From NCBI RefSeq assembly GCF_017744695.1, contig NZ_JAGIAS010000003.1:62001-126000 (forward strand): 64,000 nt of DNA, written 5' to 3'. Every line of letters begins with the position of its first letter. Within the stretch, counting starts at the first letter, position 1. Shown here in pieces: positions 18,651-27,284 of the stretch. This stretch comes from Dyadobacter sp. (lineage in GTDB: Bacteria > Bacteroidota > Bacteroidia > Cytophagales > Spirosomataceae). The translations under genes and the position numbers were made by a program. The notes beneath the pieces are model-generated. The model did not search any database. It was not told where the DNA came from and saw nothing but the letters and a program-made list of their open reading frames with translations.

Positions 18651-18803
18651 TTGGTTTTGTTGGGTTGAGTTGAGTTGAAAGATTCATATAAAGTATTCCT
18701 TTAAAATTACAATTAAACACCCACAGTTGCAGGCAACCGGGATGAATAAAACGTTAAGAAATAATTTATCAAGCCACAACTACTCAGGCCATTATCCGTG
18801 GTA

Positions 18804-19778
18804 TTACCCGAGATAAGGCTTCCCGAAACGGCGCCACCAAAGCAAAGACAGAATGATGGGAAAACAATAGGCCACCCAGAAGAAGCGCCCGTCGGTGTGG
18901 GCGGAAAAAAGCGTGTAAAACCATAACAAATACCCTCCTAGCGTACCTACCCATAATGGCAGTTCAACTTTCCAGTCACTTTTTATAGCCCCGCCGAACC
19001 TGAATACATAGTAGCAACACAAAGCCCCCGGAATGCCAAAACTCAGGATAGAGCTCAGGTAGGCATGCGAGCGGGTAAAGTTATCGACAATACGCCAGGT
19101 AATTGGTTGCCAGAAAAGCATCGGCGTGTTGCCGTGACCGTTGGGAATATATTTTTTCACAAGGCCCCATACCAACAGGTAAAGCAACAACCCGGCAGCC
19201 GCAGAATAATACCATCGGGTATTCTTTTGGATAAATGCATATGCCATGGCAACGGGGATCAGCAGTACGATTCCTTCCTTGGCAATAGTTCCCAAAGCTA
19301 CGGCAAGCAGAAACAGGACATGGTTTTCTTTATAAATGGCATATGTTCCGGCAAATATCATCAACAAAACACCCGAATCGACGTAGCCGATCGTACTGTA
19401 ATAAAATGTCGGAAAGGAAATGACGAATAAATATAAACCAGCCCAAACAAGCTTGTCGTCCAGCCCGAAATGTTCCAGTAATTTATAAAGGAACCAGATG
19501 GCCGTAAGCAGGAAGATAACATTAATGATATTGATAGATGTCATCGGATCGAACGGTAATTGTGAGGCCGCGATCGTCACGAGCAAGCGTTCATTAAATG
19601 GGGCCTGCAAGTGAAAGGCAACAGGCGCACCTCGCAGAAACTCCACATTTCCGATATAAAAAGCGGCATCTCCCAACGAGCGTTTTACCAGCAGATCGTT
19701 CCGGTTGAATCGCACCGCGACAATAAGAAAAAAGCAAATAAGCAACACGGAAGGGTTTCGCCAGAAATTGGAAGGCAT
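18804..19778 (-). CDS. Polytopic membrane protein, glycosyltransferase-C-like
   Basis: A 324-aa protein with about nine transmembrane segments and short loops, beginning MPSNFWRNPSVLLICFF. The N-terminal periplasmic-type loop NRNDLLVKRSLGDAAFYIG contains an acidic residue, where GT-C mannosyltransferase-like proteins keep a catalytic Asp. The segment GTIAKEGIVLLIP also recalls lipid-linked-sugar transferases. It is a single gene, divergent from the sensor kinase. Enzymatic activity is unproven; an EpsG/DUF2029-like integral membrane protein is the broader description. Confidence 0.55.
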   Translation of the reverse strand: MPSNFWRNPSVLLICFFLIVAVRFNRNDLLVKRSLGDAAFYIGNVEFLRGAPVAFHLQAPFNERLLVTIAASQLPFDPMTSINIINVIFLLTAIWFLYKLLEHFGLDDKLVWAGLYLFVISFPTFYYSTIGYVDSGVLLMIFAGTYAIYKENHVLFLLAVALGTIAKEGIVLLIPVAMAYAFIQKNTRWYYSAAAGLLLYLLVWGLVKKYIPNGHGNTPMLFWQPITWRIVDNFTRSHAYLSSILSFGIPGALCCYYVFRFGGAIKSDWKVELPLWVGTLGGYLLWFYTLFSAHTDGRFFWVAYCFPIILSLLWWRRFGKPYLG

Positions 19779-19946
19779 GTGTGTACGTTAAAAAGTAAAT
19801 ACAGGAAAATTAGCGGGTTCTAAATTAGTAAAATTTAAGAAACGCGGTCACCATTACTTTCCTCTACTTTTTTGAGCGTTGGTCGATATAATTTCATCCG
19901 CAGCATTCTTTTCCATTCATTTACCACATCATTTCAACACGCGCCT

Positions 19947-21023
19947 ATGGAAACGCACTTCCTGGAAAAGCAAATCCGGTTTCCGCTCTCGAACCGCACA
20001 GTAACAGTCAAGTACGCGCTGGTGCATGCCTGTTACTGGGTGCTGGTGACGGGTTTTTTCCTCTACGAAAAGCGCTATCTGATCCACAAGGCAAGCCTCA
20101 ATTATTTCGCGATCTGCGTGGTCGCCCGTGTAGTCCTTCTGATCGTCATTGCGTATTTGAATCTCCATTACTTTTTGCCTAAATACCTGTTAAGGAAAAG
20201 GTATGGTGCATATTTCGGGATGGTACTGCTGTCGATTCTCGGTTACCTGTTCATCCAGTCCTTCTTCGACTATTACCTGTACGGCTATGTCATCGGTCCG
20301 ATGCGGAACAGTAATATCATGGAAGCGCTTTCCTACAATTTTTTCAGCACACTCTGGTACCTCATGCTGATGGTAGCATTAAAACTGAGCATCGATTGGT
20401 ATGAGCAACAACGTATCCTGCAAAAGATCGCAGTTGAAAAGCTCAATGCGGAAGTTAATTTCCTCCGCTCACAGGTGAACCCTCATTTTCTTTTCAATAT
20501 CCTCAACAACCTGTATGCATTGACCTTAAAGAAATCGGACCTGGCGCCGGAAGTGGTATTGAAATTGTCGGAAATGATGGAATACATGCTTTACGACAGT
20601 GACGACAGCACGGTTTCGCTCGACAAGGAAATCAGCTATTTGCACAATTACATCGAACTCGAAAGGATCCGCTACGACAACAACCCGGACATTTCGCTGG
20701 AAGTAGCCGGTAACCCCGACGGAAAAGAAATCGCCCCGCTACTGCTATTACCATTGGTCGAAAATGCATTCAAGCACGGTGTGAGCCGCAAATCGGATAA
20801 GGGCTGGTTGCACGGAAGGATACGCGTCGGAGCCTCTGCGCTCGAAGTGACAATCGAGAATAGCAAGTCTAACACGACGGCGAAAGATAGCAAAGGCGGG
20901 ATCGGCCTGGCTAACCTCCGCAAACGGCTGGAACTGCTCTATCCGTCGCGCCACAGTCTGCGGATTGATGATCAAAAAGATCGTTTCAGTGTTTTTATGG
21001 AAATCAATTTGGTCCACACATAA
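19947..21023 (+). CDS. LytS/YehU-type sensor histidine kinase
   Basis: A 358-aa kinase with four N-terminal transmembrane segments (about residues 24-145), then the His_kinase domain with phospho-acceptor motif NPHFLFNILNNLY (His180) and the IELERIRYDNN motif. The C-terminal HATPase has LLPLVENAFKHGVSR and GGIGLANLRKRL. It has no large periplasmic sensor domain. The ATG at 19947 is chosen because the upstream in-frame ATG adds a non-conserved leader. It heads a four-gene unit ending in a LytTR regulator, its likely partner, with two small secreted proteins in between. Confidence 0.9.
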   Translation: METHFLEKQIRFPLSNRTVTVKYALVHACYWVLVTGFFLYEKRYLIHKASLNYFAICVVARVVLLIVIAYLNLHYFLPKYLLRKRYGAYFGMVLLSILGYLFIQSFFDYYLYGYVIGPMRNSNIMEALSYNFFSTLWYLMLMVALKLSIDWYEQQRILQKIAVEKLNAEVNFLRSQVNPHFLFNILNNLYALTLKKSDLAPEVVLKLSEMMEYMLYDSDDSTVSLDKEISYLHNYIELERIRYDNNPDISLEVAGNPDGKEIAPLLLLPLVENAFKHGVSRKSDKGWLHGRIRVGASALEVTIENSKSNTTAKDSKGGIGLANLRKRLELLYPSRHSLRIDDQKDRFSVFMEINLVHT

Positions 21024-21035
21024 TCAGAACCAGTC

Positions 21036-21545
21036 ATGAAAAAATCCGTTTGGCTTCCGCTTTTCCTGCTCGCTGGCTTGGTTGCTGCGGGCTGGGTCAT
21101 GCCCGAAAACGTTGTCTCTCCCGAGCCCGAAATATTCGTCGCCGCCACCCCCTGCGACGCTGTTCCGAGGCACCTGCTTGACATCCCCGGCCACCTCGAT
21201 TGCGAAATGATCAAATGGCGCCTCACCCTGCGCCGTGATCCGCGTAACCTTGGCCGCGACGATTTCAAATTGCAATACACCTACGGCATGACAAAGCCCG
21301 GCACGCAAGGCTTCATGGACGATGGGTTCAGCAAGGAAATTTCGGGTAAATGGGTTATCTCGAAGAACCCAGGCAAAACACCGGGCAGGCAGATTCTCAC
21401 CCTGCTACCTGTTGCGTCCCAAAGTACCATTACCCTGTTGCAAATGAGCGACCGAATGCTGCATTTGATGGATATGCAGGGGAATCTGATGATCGGTAAT
21501 GCGGGTTTCAGTTATACTTTCAACAAACAGAGCTCCAATCTGTAA
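21036..21545 (+). CDS. Secreted NlpE-like small protein
   Basis: A 169-aa exported protein with signal peptide MKKSVWLPLFLLAGLVAAGW. The mature part has one early Cys (TPCDAV) and a second (DCEM), followed by alternating beta-like segments ending NAGFSYTFNK. The pattern (WRLTLRRDP, long insertion, GKWVI, LLQMSD, LHLMD) resembles the small lipocalin-like NlpE fold, and it is clearly paralogous to the next gene. It lies 12 bp after the kinase stop. The link to the kinase/regulator pair is by position only. NlpE membership is tentative. Confidence 0.6.
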   Translation: MKKSVWLPLFLLAGLVAAGWVMPENVVSPEPEIFVAATPCDAVPRHLLDIPGHLDCEMIKWRLTLRRDPRNLGRDDFKLQYTYGMTKPGTQGFMDDGFSKEISGKWVISKNPGKTPGRQILTLLPVASQSTITLLQMSDRMLHLMDMQGNLMIGNAGFSYTFNKQSSNL

Positions 21546-21563
21546 CAAAATGATCTATTGGCC

Positions 21564-22064
21564 ATGAAAACGTTATTCTTCATTGCTGCCTGCCTCATTA
21601 CGCTGCAAAATGCGGTCGCGCAATCTGCTTCGCCGGCTAATATCCCTTCCAAAACGACAACCAGGCAGCCCATTGCCGAAGGCGCAAACGTTTGGGGCGT
21701 ATTTCATGGGCGCGTCCCCTGCCAGACCATGGCGCCGGTCATGCACATCTCCGTCCAGGCCAATTGCGAAAAACTGAAATGGGGATTTACATTCTTTCAC
21801 GACCCGCAAACCAAACAGCCGACCACCTATGAATGGGGCGGCTCGCTTTTCCGCGACAAACCACGCACAGGCAAATGGGCGCTCATCCGCGGTACCGCCG
21901 AAAACCCCGATGCTACCGTCATCCAGCTCGACCCCGACCAGCCCGCAAAATCGATCTTTCTGCTAAAAGGTGATGAAAATGTGTTATTTGTACTCGACGG
22001 TTCGAAAAAGCTCATGGTCGGCGGTGATTACCTGAGCTACACTTTCAACCGGGTTACCAACTGA
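21564..22064 (+). CDS. Secreted NlpE-like small protein, paralogue of the preceding gene
   Basis: A 166-aa exported protein (signal peptide MKTLFFIAACLITLQNAVAQ). The mature part has GVFHGRVPCQTM and NCEKLKWGFTFFHDP, then GKWALI, LLKGDENVLFVLD and a terminal YLSYTFNRV, mirroring the gene before it. The HGxVPC motif resembles NlpE/META-type small barrels. Two cysteines could form a disulphide. The ATG at 21564 avoids a two-codon leader. The gene lies 18 bp after its paralogue and 24 bp before the LytTR regulator, so all four genes are likely co-transcribed. Confidence 0.6.
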   Translation: MKTLFFIAACLITLQNAVAQSASPANIPSKTTTRQPIAEGANVWGVFHGRVPCQTMAPVMHISVQANCEKLKWGFTFFHDPQTKQPTTYEWGGSLFRDKPRTGKWALIRGTAENPDATVIQLDPDQPAKSIFLLKGDENVLFVLDGSKKLMVGGDYLSYTFNRVTN

Positions 22065-22088
22065 TTATTCCGACCAAAAACGCGACGT

Positions 22089-22796
22089 ATGCTGCAATGC
22101 GTGATCATCGACGATGAACCTCTTGCGAGGGAAATACTGGAAGAATACCTGCAAAAATCGGGCGTTGCGAGTGCCGTTCAGTTCGGCAACGCCCGCGACG
22201 CCCTCGCATACCTGCAAGCGCACGAGCCCGACGTCCTGTTTCTGGACATCGAAATGCCCGAAATGAATGGCATCGACTTTCTGAAATCGCTCCCGCAACC
22301 GCCTGTAACCGTTTTCACCACCGCCTACCGCGACTATGCTTTCGAAGGCTACGAGCTCGGCGTGATCGATTTCCTGCTCAAACCTATTTCCTACACCCGC
22401 TTCCGGCACGCCTTAGAAAAAGTGGGTGATTTCCTGCAACTCAAAGAACAAAATACCAACCTGGAACAGAACCTCTCGGAGGAAAAGCCCGACTTTATAT
22501 TCGTCAAAAGCGGTGTCCAGCGCGTCCGTCTGGCCTTCGACGATGTTTCCCATATCCAGGGCCTGAAAGACTACGCCATTATTCACACCGGCTCCGGCAA
22601 AGTCGTCATCAAAGGCTCGGTGAAAGCCATGCTGGACATTTTCCCACCGGCCCGCTTCCTGCGCGTGCACAAGTCATTCATCGTGGCCATCGATAAAATC
22701 CGGCGTATCGAACGAAACCGGATCATCTGGGGAAGTTACCAGATTCCGATTGGCAGGAATTATAAGGAGGAGGTGATGCGGGTGGTTGGCCGTTAG
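22089..22796 (+). CDS. LytTR-family response regulator
   Basis: A 235-aa cytoplasmic regulator. The receiver domain (1-120) has the acidic pocket IIDDEPLA, phospho-acceptor Asp53 in FLDIEMPEMNG, Thr in FTTAY and Lys in LLKPISY. A LytTR DNA-binding domain (about 135-235) has FVKSGVQRVRL, HIQGLKDYAIIH and RVHKSFIVAIDKI. It is the final gene of the unit starting with the LytS-type kinase and probably receives phosphate from it. Targets could include the two secreted proteins encoded between them. Confidence 0.92.
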   Translation: MLQCVIIDDEPLAREILEEYLQKSGVASAVQFGNARDALAYLQAHEPDVLFLDIEMPEMNGIDFLKSLPQPPVTVFTTAYRDYAFEGYELGVIDFLLKPISYTRFRHALEKVGDFLQLKEQNTNLEQNLSEEKPDFIFVKSGVQRVRLAFDDVSHIQGLKDYAIIHTGSGKVVIKGSVKAMLDIFPPARFLRVHKSFIVAIDKIRRIERNRIIWGSYQIPIGRNYKEEVMRVVGR

Positions 22797-22798
22797 TG

Positions 22799-23257
22799 CT
22801 ATTCTCCGGCGAGGAATAGTATTTGATCGAATACCTTTTGGGAATATCGGAAATTTGTCTGTTGAATCTTTTCCAAAAGCGGCCTTACCGATCCGATCAT
22901 ATTTAATCTTTTGGCCCTAAGAACTACACCAAGCGTTCCGGAGATAGCCAATCCGATTCTTTGCGCAACTTTTCTAGCCTTATAATCATCCAGAATGACA
23001 AGAACCGAATCCAGCTCCAAAGCCAATGCGATTGCACTCGCTTCACCTGGATCCAAATCGAAATCATGTCGGAGATTTGAGTTGCTTACCGATCGGACGG
23101 TAAACCATTCGGGCAAATCAGATCCGAATTCGCGAACGATTTCATTAGTAATCGTAACGTTACCAAAAATTGATTTCAGAAGGTCGAGCTCACCAATTTT
23201 CTCCAAGAGGATAAGGCAGCTGGTGTCGGCGATGATTACTTCATATTCTCTCTGCAT
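22799..23257 (-). CDS. PIN-like toxin-type nuclease (DUF3368)
   Basis: A 152-aa protein with the PIN-like motif IIADTSCLILLEKIGELDLL at the N-terminus (Asp10), an internal DPGEASAIALALE and the second acidic site LVILDDYKARKVA. This layout matches DUF3368-type PIN proteins (COG2405), found beside UPF0175 proteins as toxin-antitoxin-like pairs. Its start overlaps the upstream UPF0175 gene by 17 bp, so translation is coupled. It converges with the LytTR gene, 2 bp apart. RNase activity is inferred from the family. Confidence 0.8.
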   Translation of the reverse strand: MQREYEVIIADTSCLILLEKIGELDLLKSIFGNVTITNEIVREFGSDLPEWFTVRSVSNSNLRHDFDLDPGEASAIALALELDSVLVILDDYKARKVAQRIGLAISGTLGVVLRAKRLNMIGSVRPLLEKIQQTNFRYSQKVFDQILFLAGE

Positions 23258-23468
23258 CGGCTATCATATCGGAGACTGGATAATTTAGTAATGATACCCC
23301 ATAGTCTCCCAATAGTTCTGCAAAGGTTCGCTTGGTAAGTCCGGCCATTTCAGCCGCCTGACCCAACGAAAGCTTTCCCGATTCATACAGTTTTGCTGCG
23401 ATAAACCGAACTGTGTCATTCTGATGTTCCCCGAGGCTGTCGGGTACTTGTAGTGTGATTGTTGTCAT
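23241..23468 (-). CDS. UPF0175 helix-turn-helix protein, probable antitoxin
   Basis: A 75-aa protein starting MTTITLQVPDSL. Its centre, AAKLYESGKLSLGQAAEMAG, continues into LTKRTFAELLGDYGV, the typical UPF0175 helix-turn-helix. It is encoded first and overlaps the PIN-like gene, the usual antitoxin-toxin order. The ATG at 23468 was chosen because the UPF0175 homology begins there; the longer in-frame extension to 23540 has no family character. Confidence 0.78.
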   Translation of the reverse strand: MTTITLQVPDSLGEHQNDTVRFIAAKLYESGKLSLGQAAEMAGLTKRTFAELLGDYGVSLLNYPVSDMIADAERI

Positions 23469-23588
23469 AATAGTAAAAATACAAAATCTTTCAAGCTTTG
23501 GCAATCGCTTGGTAATTACCGGACGAACTTGGCAGATCACCCATAAATCCTTGGCGATTGCGCAAGGCTTGTGGTCCGTTCTGATGAC

Positions 23589-25622
23589 TTACTGTGGCCT
23601 TGTAAGGGAGCTTACCAACTGCAACGCAGTCTCATCATGCGCATTCAGATGCAACACCTTCCTCGCATACAACAACGCTCCATCCCGGTTGTCCATTTTG
23701 TAATAGGCCGAAGCAATGCGGTTGAGTACGGAAACGTCCGACGAATCGGCTGGTAATCGCGACCGGAGCGAGACCACTTCGTGTACGAGCGCTCGTACAG
23801 GCGTGAGATTTAAACCCGATGTGTTGTTCCCAATCGCGTAGTCGAGATAAGGAATGGCTTTTTCCGGCTCGTCCTGTTTGAGGAACAATACAAAAAGATA
23901 GCGGGCTGTTTCGAATGATGGCGCGAGGCCGAATGCCTTTTTAAAACTAAACATTGCACTTCGTTCATCGCCCAGCTGACCGCTCAGCATGGCGGATTTG
24001 GAATATAATGCGGCGCCTGTCGGTTGTTCCAGAATCAATGCTTCTACGATTTCCCGCGCGTCGCGATAATTTTGGCCTTCCAAATAATGATTATAGGCCT
24101 GATCCATCGCATTTTCCCACGAAATGCGCCGGTAAGCCAGATCGAATGCGACCCGTTCTTCGAAGGTTTCAGTTTTTACGGAATCCCGGTCCAGGACCGC
24201 ATTAAACGGCCAGCTACTTTTCAGATTGGCCACTTTGTAAACGCCCGCAAGTGAATCGATGGCCGGTACCGGCATGGCCCTTCTGAGTTGGGCGAAAGAC
24301 ATTTCCCTACCAGCCGCCGGATTGAAAAATTTCGCCCTTTTCAACGCCTCGTAAAATACATCCGAAAGCAATGCATACCCTTTCAGATCCGGATGGACAT
24401 GTTCCAGTACCAGGTCTTTTCCAATGACTCCACCCGGCGACGCTGCTTCGAAAATATGCTTTGCGTCTACCAAATGCGCGTTGGAATGCCTGCCGACGAG
24501 GTCACGGAGAATCCTGTTAAACTCTTCCGGCGCCCTGAAACGCAGTCCGTCCAGATCCCGTGCATTACCAAAGTAGGTCCGCGCCTCTTCCATGTTGCCT
24601 CGCGCAACTTCGAGCTGCCCCAGATAATAGTTGCAAAGCGCATGCGAGCGGTAGTTTTCAGCAGCTTTTTTGAAGTGACGATATGCCTGCGCACTATCCG
24701 CTTTTTGCAGAAAATCCAGCGCCGCCTGATAGTTCTGTGAAAACGATGGAAAACGCGTGTTATCTACCGGAAAACTTACGAAAGGTTTAAGATCACGCTC
24801 ATTGCTGACGAGATTGCTCACAAAAACAGGCACATTTTGATTGGCGAAAATATCCAGCACTTCGCTCATATTCGCCCGAAACTGCTCCACCCCTCGCTTG
24901 TACAACTCCGACTGATACGGAATCTGCTGGTCCGCCACCATGCGTTGCATACGCGTGCCATCATTTTCTATCCTGCGAGTTGAACCCCATGCCAGTACCT
25001 TTTGATACAAATCAGCACCCAGCTGCATGATTTTGAAGGAACGCAGTCGCAACACGGCATTCACCAACGCAGGATTGCCTCCAAATTGCTCGGTGGAGCC
25101 CACGCCCATAGCACCATAATACTCATTGTGCCCGGTGTAAATCAAAACTGCATCAGGCTGGTAGTCGACCAGCTCGCGCGCAAAGCCCAGCACAGTATAG
25201 GAGTTCACGGCCGTCAGGGCCAGATTCACGATTTCAAAATGCTGGTCAGGGAACGTGTGTGCAAGGCGATATTGCAGCCAGCGGTGGAACGAGCCATTGT
25301 GAAAATAAGGATAACCAATGGTCGTCGACTCGCCCAAAACGAAAATGCGACGGGTACCGGAAGGTTTTGCCTTCAGAAAAGGTTCCACGTTACCAGTCGT
25401 CGCATTCTTCTGATGAACGAAGTATCGTTTGGACGCGTCAGGGTTTAGGTATAGGTAATTTTTGTTGTTTGGATATTCGATAAAAAGGCTCAGGTCGTGG
25501 CCGTAATGCAATAGCCTCAGACCGCATTCGAGCAATGCCAAAAGGCAAAAAGGAACCGTAACACTGATGATTTTAAACATCAGTGCGCGGCTTTTGAATA
25601 ATTTCCCGTCTTTAAATACCAT
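23589..25622 (-). CDS. Membrane-anchored SGNH/GDSL hydrolase with TPR repeats
   Basis: A 677-aa protein with one N-terminal membrane segment (about residues 15-35) and an exported SGNH domain. The catalytic blocks are VLGESTTIGYPY (nucleophile Ser in G-E-S), LIYTGHNEYYG (G-x-N block) and LEHVHPDLKGYALL (Asp/His block). TPR-like helices lie within the hydrolase (YYLGQLEVARGNMEEARTYF) and at the C-terminus (LYSKSAMLSGQLGDERSAM; YARKVLHLNAHDETA). Such proteins can deacetylate or acylate polysaccharides; the substrate is unknown. It follows the SusC/SusD operon by 101 bp, separated by an inverted repeat, so co-transcription is uncertain. Confidence 0.82.
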   Translation of the reverse strand: MVFKDGKLFKSRALMFKIISVTVPFCLLALLECGLRLLHYGHDLSLFIEYPNNKNYLYLNPDASKRYFVHQKNATTGNVEPFLKAKPSGTRRIFVLGESTTIGYPYFHNGSFHRWLQYRLAHTFPDQHFEIVNLALTAVNSYTVLGFARELVDYQPDAVLIYTGHNEYYGAMGVGSTEQFGGNPALVNAVLRLRSFKIMQLGADLYQKVLAWGSTRRIENDGTRMQRMVADQQIPYQSELYKRGVEQFRANMSEVLDIFANQNVPVFVSNLVSNERDLKPFVSFPVDNTRFPSFSQNYQAALDFLQKADSAQAYRHFKKAAENYRSHALCNYYLGQLEVARGNMEEARTYFGNARDLDGLRFRAPEEFNRILRDLVGRHSNAHLVDAKHIFEAASPGGVIGKDLVLEHVHPDLKGYALLSDVFYEALKRAKFFNPAAGREMSFAQLRRAMPVPAIDSLAGVYKVANLKSSWPFNAVLDRDSVKTETFEERVAFDLAYRRISWENAMDQAYNHYLEGQNYRDAREIVEALILEQPTGAALYSKSAMLSGQLGDERSAMFSFKKAFGLAPSFETARYLFVLFLKQDEPEKAIPYLDYAIGNNTSGLNLTPVRALVHEVVSLRSRLPADSSDVSVLNRIASAYYKMDNRDGALLYARKVLHLNAHDETALQLVSSLTRPQ

Positions 25623-25641
25623 GTGTCGTGCTTGTCACCCT

Positions 25642-25709
25642 GAGCGGAGTCGAAGGGTATTTGTACGACGTCCTCCACCTATCGGTAAGGACTGTCTTCG
25701 ACTCCGCTC
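25642..25709. repeat. REP-like inverted repeat
   Basis: GAGCGGAGTCGAAG (25642-25655) and its exact complement CTTCGACTCCGCTC (25696-25709) flank a 40-nt spacer. The left arm sits in CACCCTGAGCGGAGTCGAAG, a sequence I associate with dispersed palindromic repeats in bacterial genomes. It occupies the gap between the susD gene and the SGNH gene, and could stabilise or attenuate the operon mRNA. Confidence 0.75.
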
Positions 25710-25723
25710 CTGACTGACATTAA

Positions 25724-27256
25724 TCAATACCCGTCATTCTGTTTCCACTTCGGATTCCGCGCCATTTCATTCACCGGAATCGGTGCCAGGTATTTTTGCG
25801 CAAAATTGGTATTGGCCGGGATCGGGTTCTCTTCTGCGCTGCGCTCGGCTACGATCTTGGGCAAAAGCTGCAAACGCACAATATCGAACCAGCGCACGCC
25901 AAACTCGCCCGCGAACTCGTACGCACGCTCGTACACGACCGAATCGCGGAATGCATTGGCCGAAAGCCCGGGCGTGAGATTGGGCAGACCGGCACGCTTC
26001 CTTACCTCGTTGACCGCCGCATAACTTGCCGCCGTAGGGCCGCCTCCCGACATCGCTGATGCTTCTGCATAAGCCAACAGCACGAGCGGATAGCGGATAA
26101 TGTCGTATACCTTGTTGGTACTCGGGTTAATCGAATTAATGGCCGTCTCCGTTTCTGAAACCCCGTCGCCATTCAATCCGGCGCGGAATTTCTTGTAGTA
26201 AGGGTGCCGCGCATGCGTTTCAGGCGAGTCCCATGATACGAGTTTGAATGTCTTGCCGTCGGGCTGGCGTAGTTTCAAAGTCGTGTAGAAAGTGTCGTCG
26301 GTGCGCTTGCATTTCGGGGCCTTTTTGTAAAAATTGATTTCAGGATAATAATCATCCCAGCCGCTCGAACCGTTTGTAGCCACTTCGTCCAAAGGCACGC
26401 TGGAAGAACCCGAGCTACGCAATGGCAGCCCGCCATTGACATTGTACTGCAACCCGAAAATAGACTCAGGCCCATTGTTAGTGGTAAATACCTGCGCATA
26501 AGGTGTGCTCAAATTAAACTGGCCCGATTTAATCACCGCATCGGCCTCCGCAGCTGCCTGTGCATAGTTGCTGGTTTGGTTCAATGGCCAGCCGGTCATG
26601 GTGAGGTACACATCAGCCAGCAGCGAGCGGGCCGCCATTTGATCAGCCTTACCGGGCGCGTTGTCAAATTTGACAGGGAGCAGCTCCTTCGCCTTCTGCA
26701 AATCCGCGATAATGGCCTCGTACACTTTCTCGATCGGGTCGCGGTCGGGACGGTCGTCGACGTCGATCGGCGTCAGGATCACCGGCACCGGCCCGAATGT
26801 ACGTACGAGGTAATAGTAACCTAAGGCACGCAGGAAATAGGCTTGCCCTGCCGACTGGTTTTTCTGCTCTTCGGTCGAATTTACCTTGGCGTAATTCGCA
26901 ATTACGTTGTTGGCCTGGTAAATACCCTGCCACGGTCCCTGCCATTGCGCAACCATACTCCCGTTACCGCTGCCACCGCTGAGCCGGTCGAAAAGGCGGA
27001 AATCCTCTTTGTTCAAACCCGGGTCGGTGGTAAAATCGTCGGAACCGAAATAGGAAGTACTGCGGTTGGTAAAACCCCACGCACCATCACGGGCAAACTG
27101 AATGTAAATCGCCGACACCGCGCCATCCAGATCCGACTGCGTTTTGAAATAGGTACCCGGTGTCAAGTTGGCTTTGGGATCCTCGGTCAGGTTCTGGCAC
27201 CCCGAGTATGCCATCGCGCCCAGCAAAATCGATAGTATTGAATATTTGATTTTCAT
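25724..27256 (-). CDS. SusD/RagB-like outer-membrane lipoprotein
   Basis: A 510-aa SusD-family lipoprotein with signal peptide and lipobox AYSGC followed by QNLTEDPKANLTPG. The family helical core is visible, including QAYFLRALGYYYLVRTFG, and the C-terminal RYPLVLLAYAEASAMSGG and IPVNEMARNPKWKQNDGY ending typical of RagB/SusD. The ATG at 27256 gives the clean signal peptide. It lies 28 bp after the STN-containing SusC and should be its surface ligand-binding partner, part of the unit controlled by the upstream sigma/FecR pair. Confidence 0.93.
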   Translation of the reverse strand: MKIKYSILSILLGAMAYSGCQNLTEDPKANLTPGTYFKTQSDLDGAVSAIYIQFARDGAWGFTNRSTSYFGSDDFTTDPGLNKEDFRLFDRLSGGSGNGSMVAQWQGPWQGIYQANNVIANYAKVNSTEEQKNQSAGQAYFLRALGYYYLVRTFGPVPVILTPIDVDDRPDRDPIEKVYEAIIADLQKAKELLPVKFDNAPGKADQMAARSLLADVYLTMTGWPLNQTSNYAQAAAEADAVIKSGQFNLSTPYAQVFTTNNGPESIFGLQYNVNGGLPLRSSGSSSVPLDEVATNGSSGWDDYYPEINFYKKAPKCKRTDDTFYTTLKLRQPDGKTFKLVSWDSPETHARHPYYKKFRAGLNGDGVSETETAINSINPSTNKVYDIIRYPLVLLAYAEASAMSGGGPTAASYAAVNEVRKRAGLPNLTPGLSANAFRDSVVYERAYEFAGEFGVRWFDIVRLQLLPKIVAERSAEENPIPANTNFAQKYLAPIPVNEMARNPKWKQNDGY

Positions 27257-27284
27257 AATGCTCTTTTTAAATGTCATGAAACCC

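Noticed and set aside
25642..25709. Inverted repeat as transposon ends
   Set aside because: Only 40 nt lie between the arms, with no transposase and no target duplication seen.
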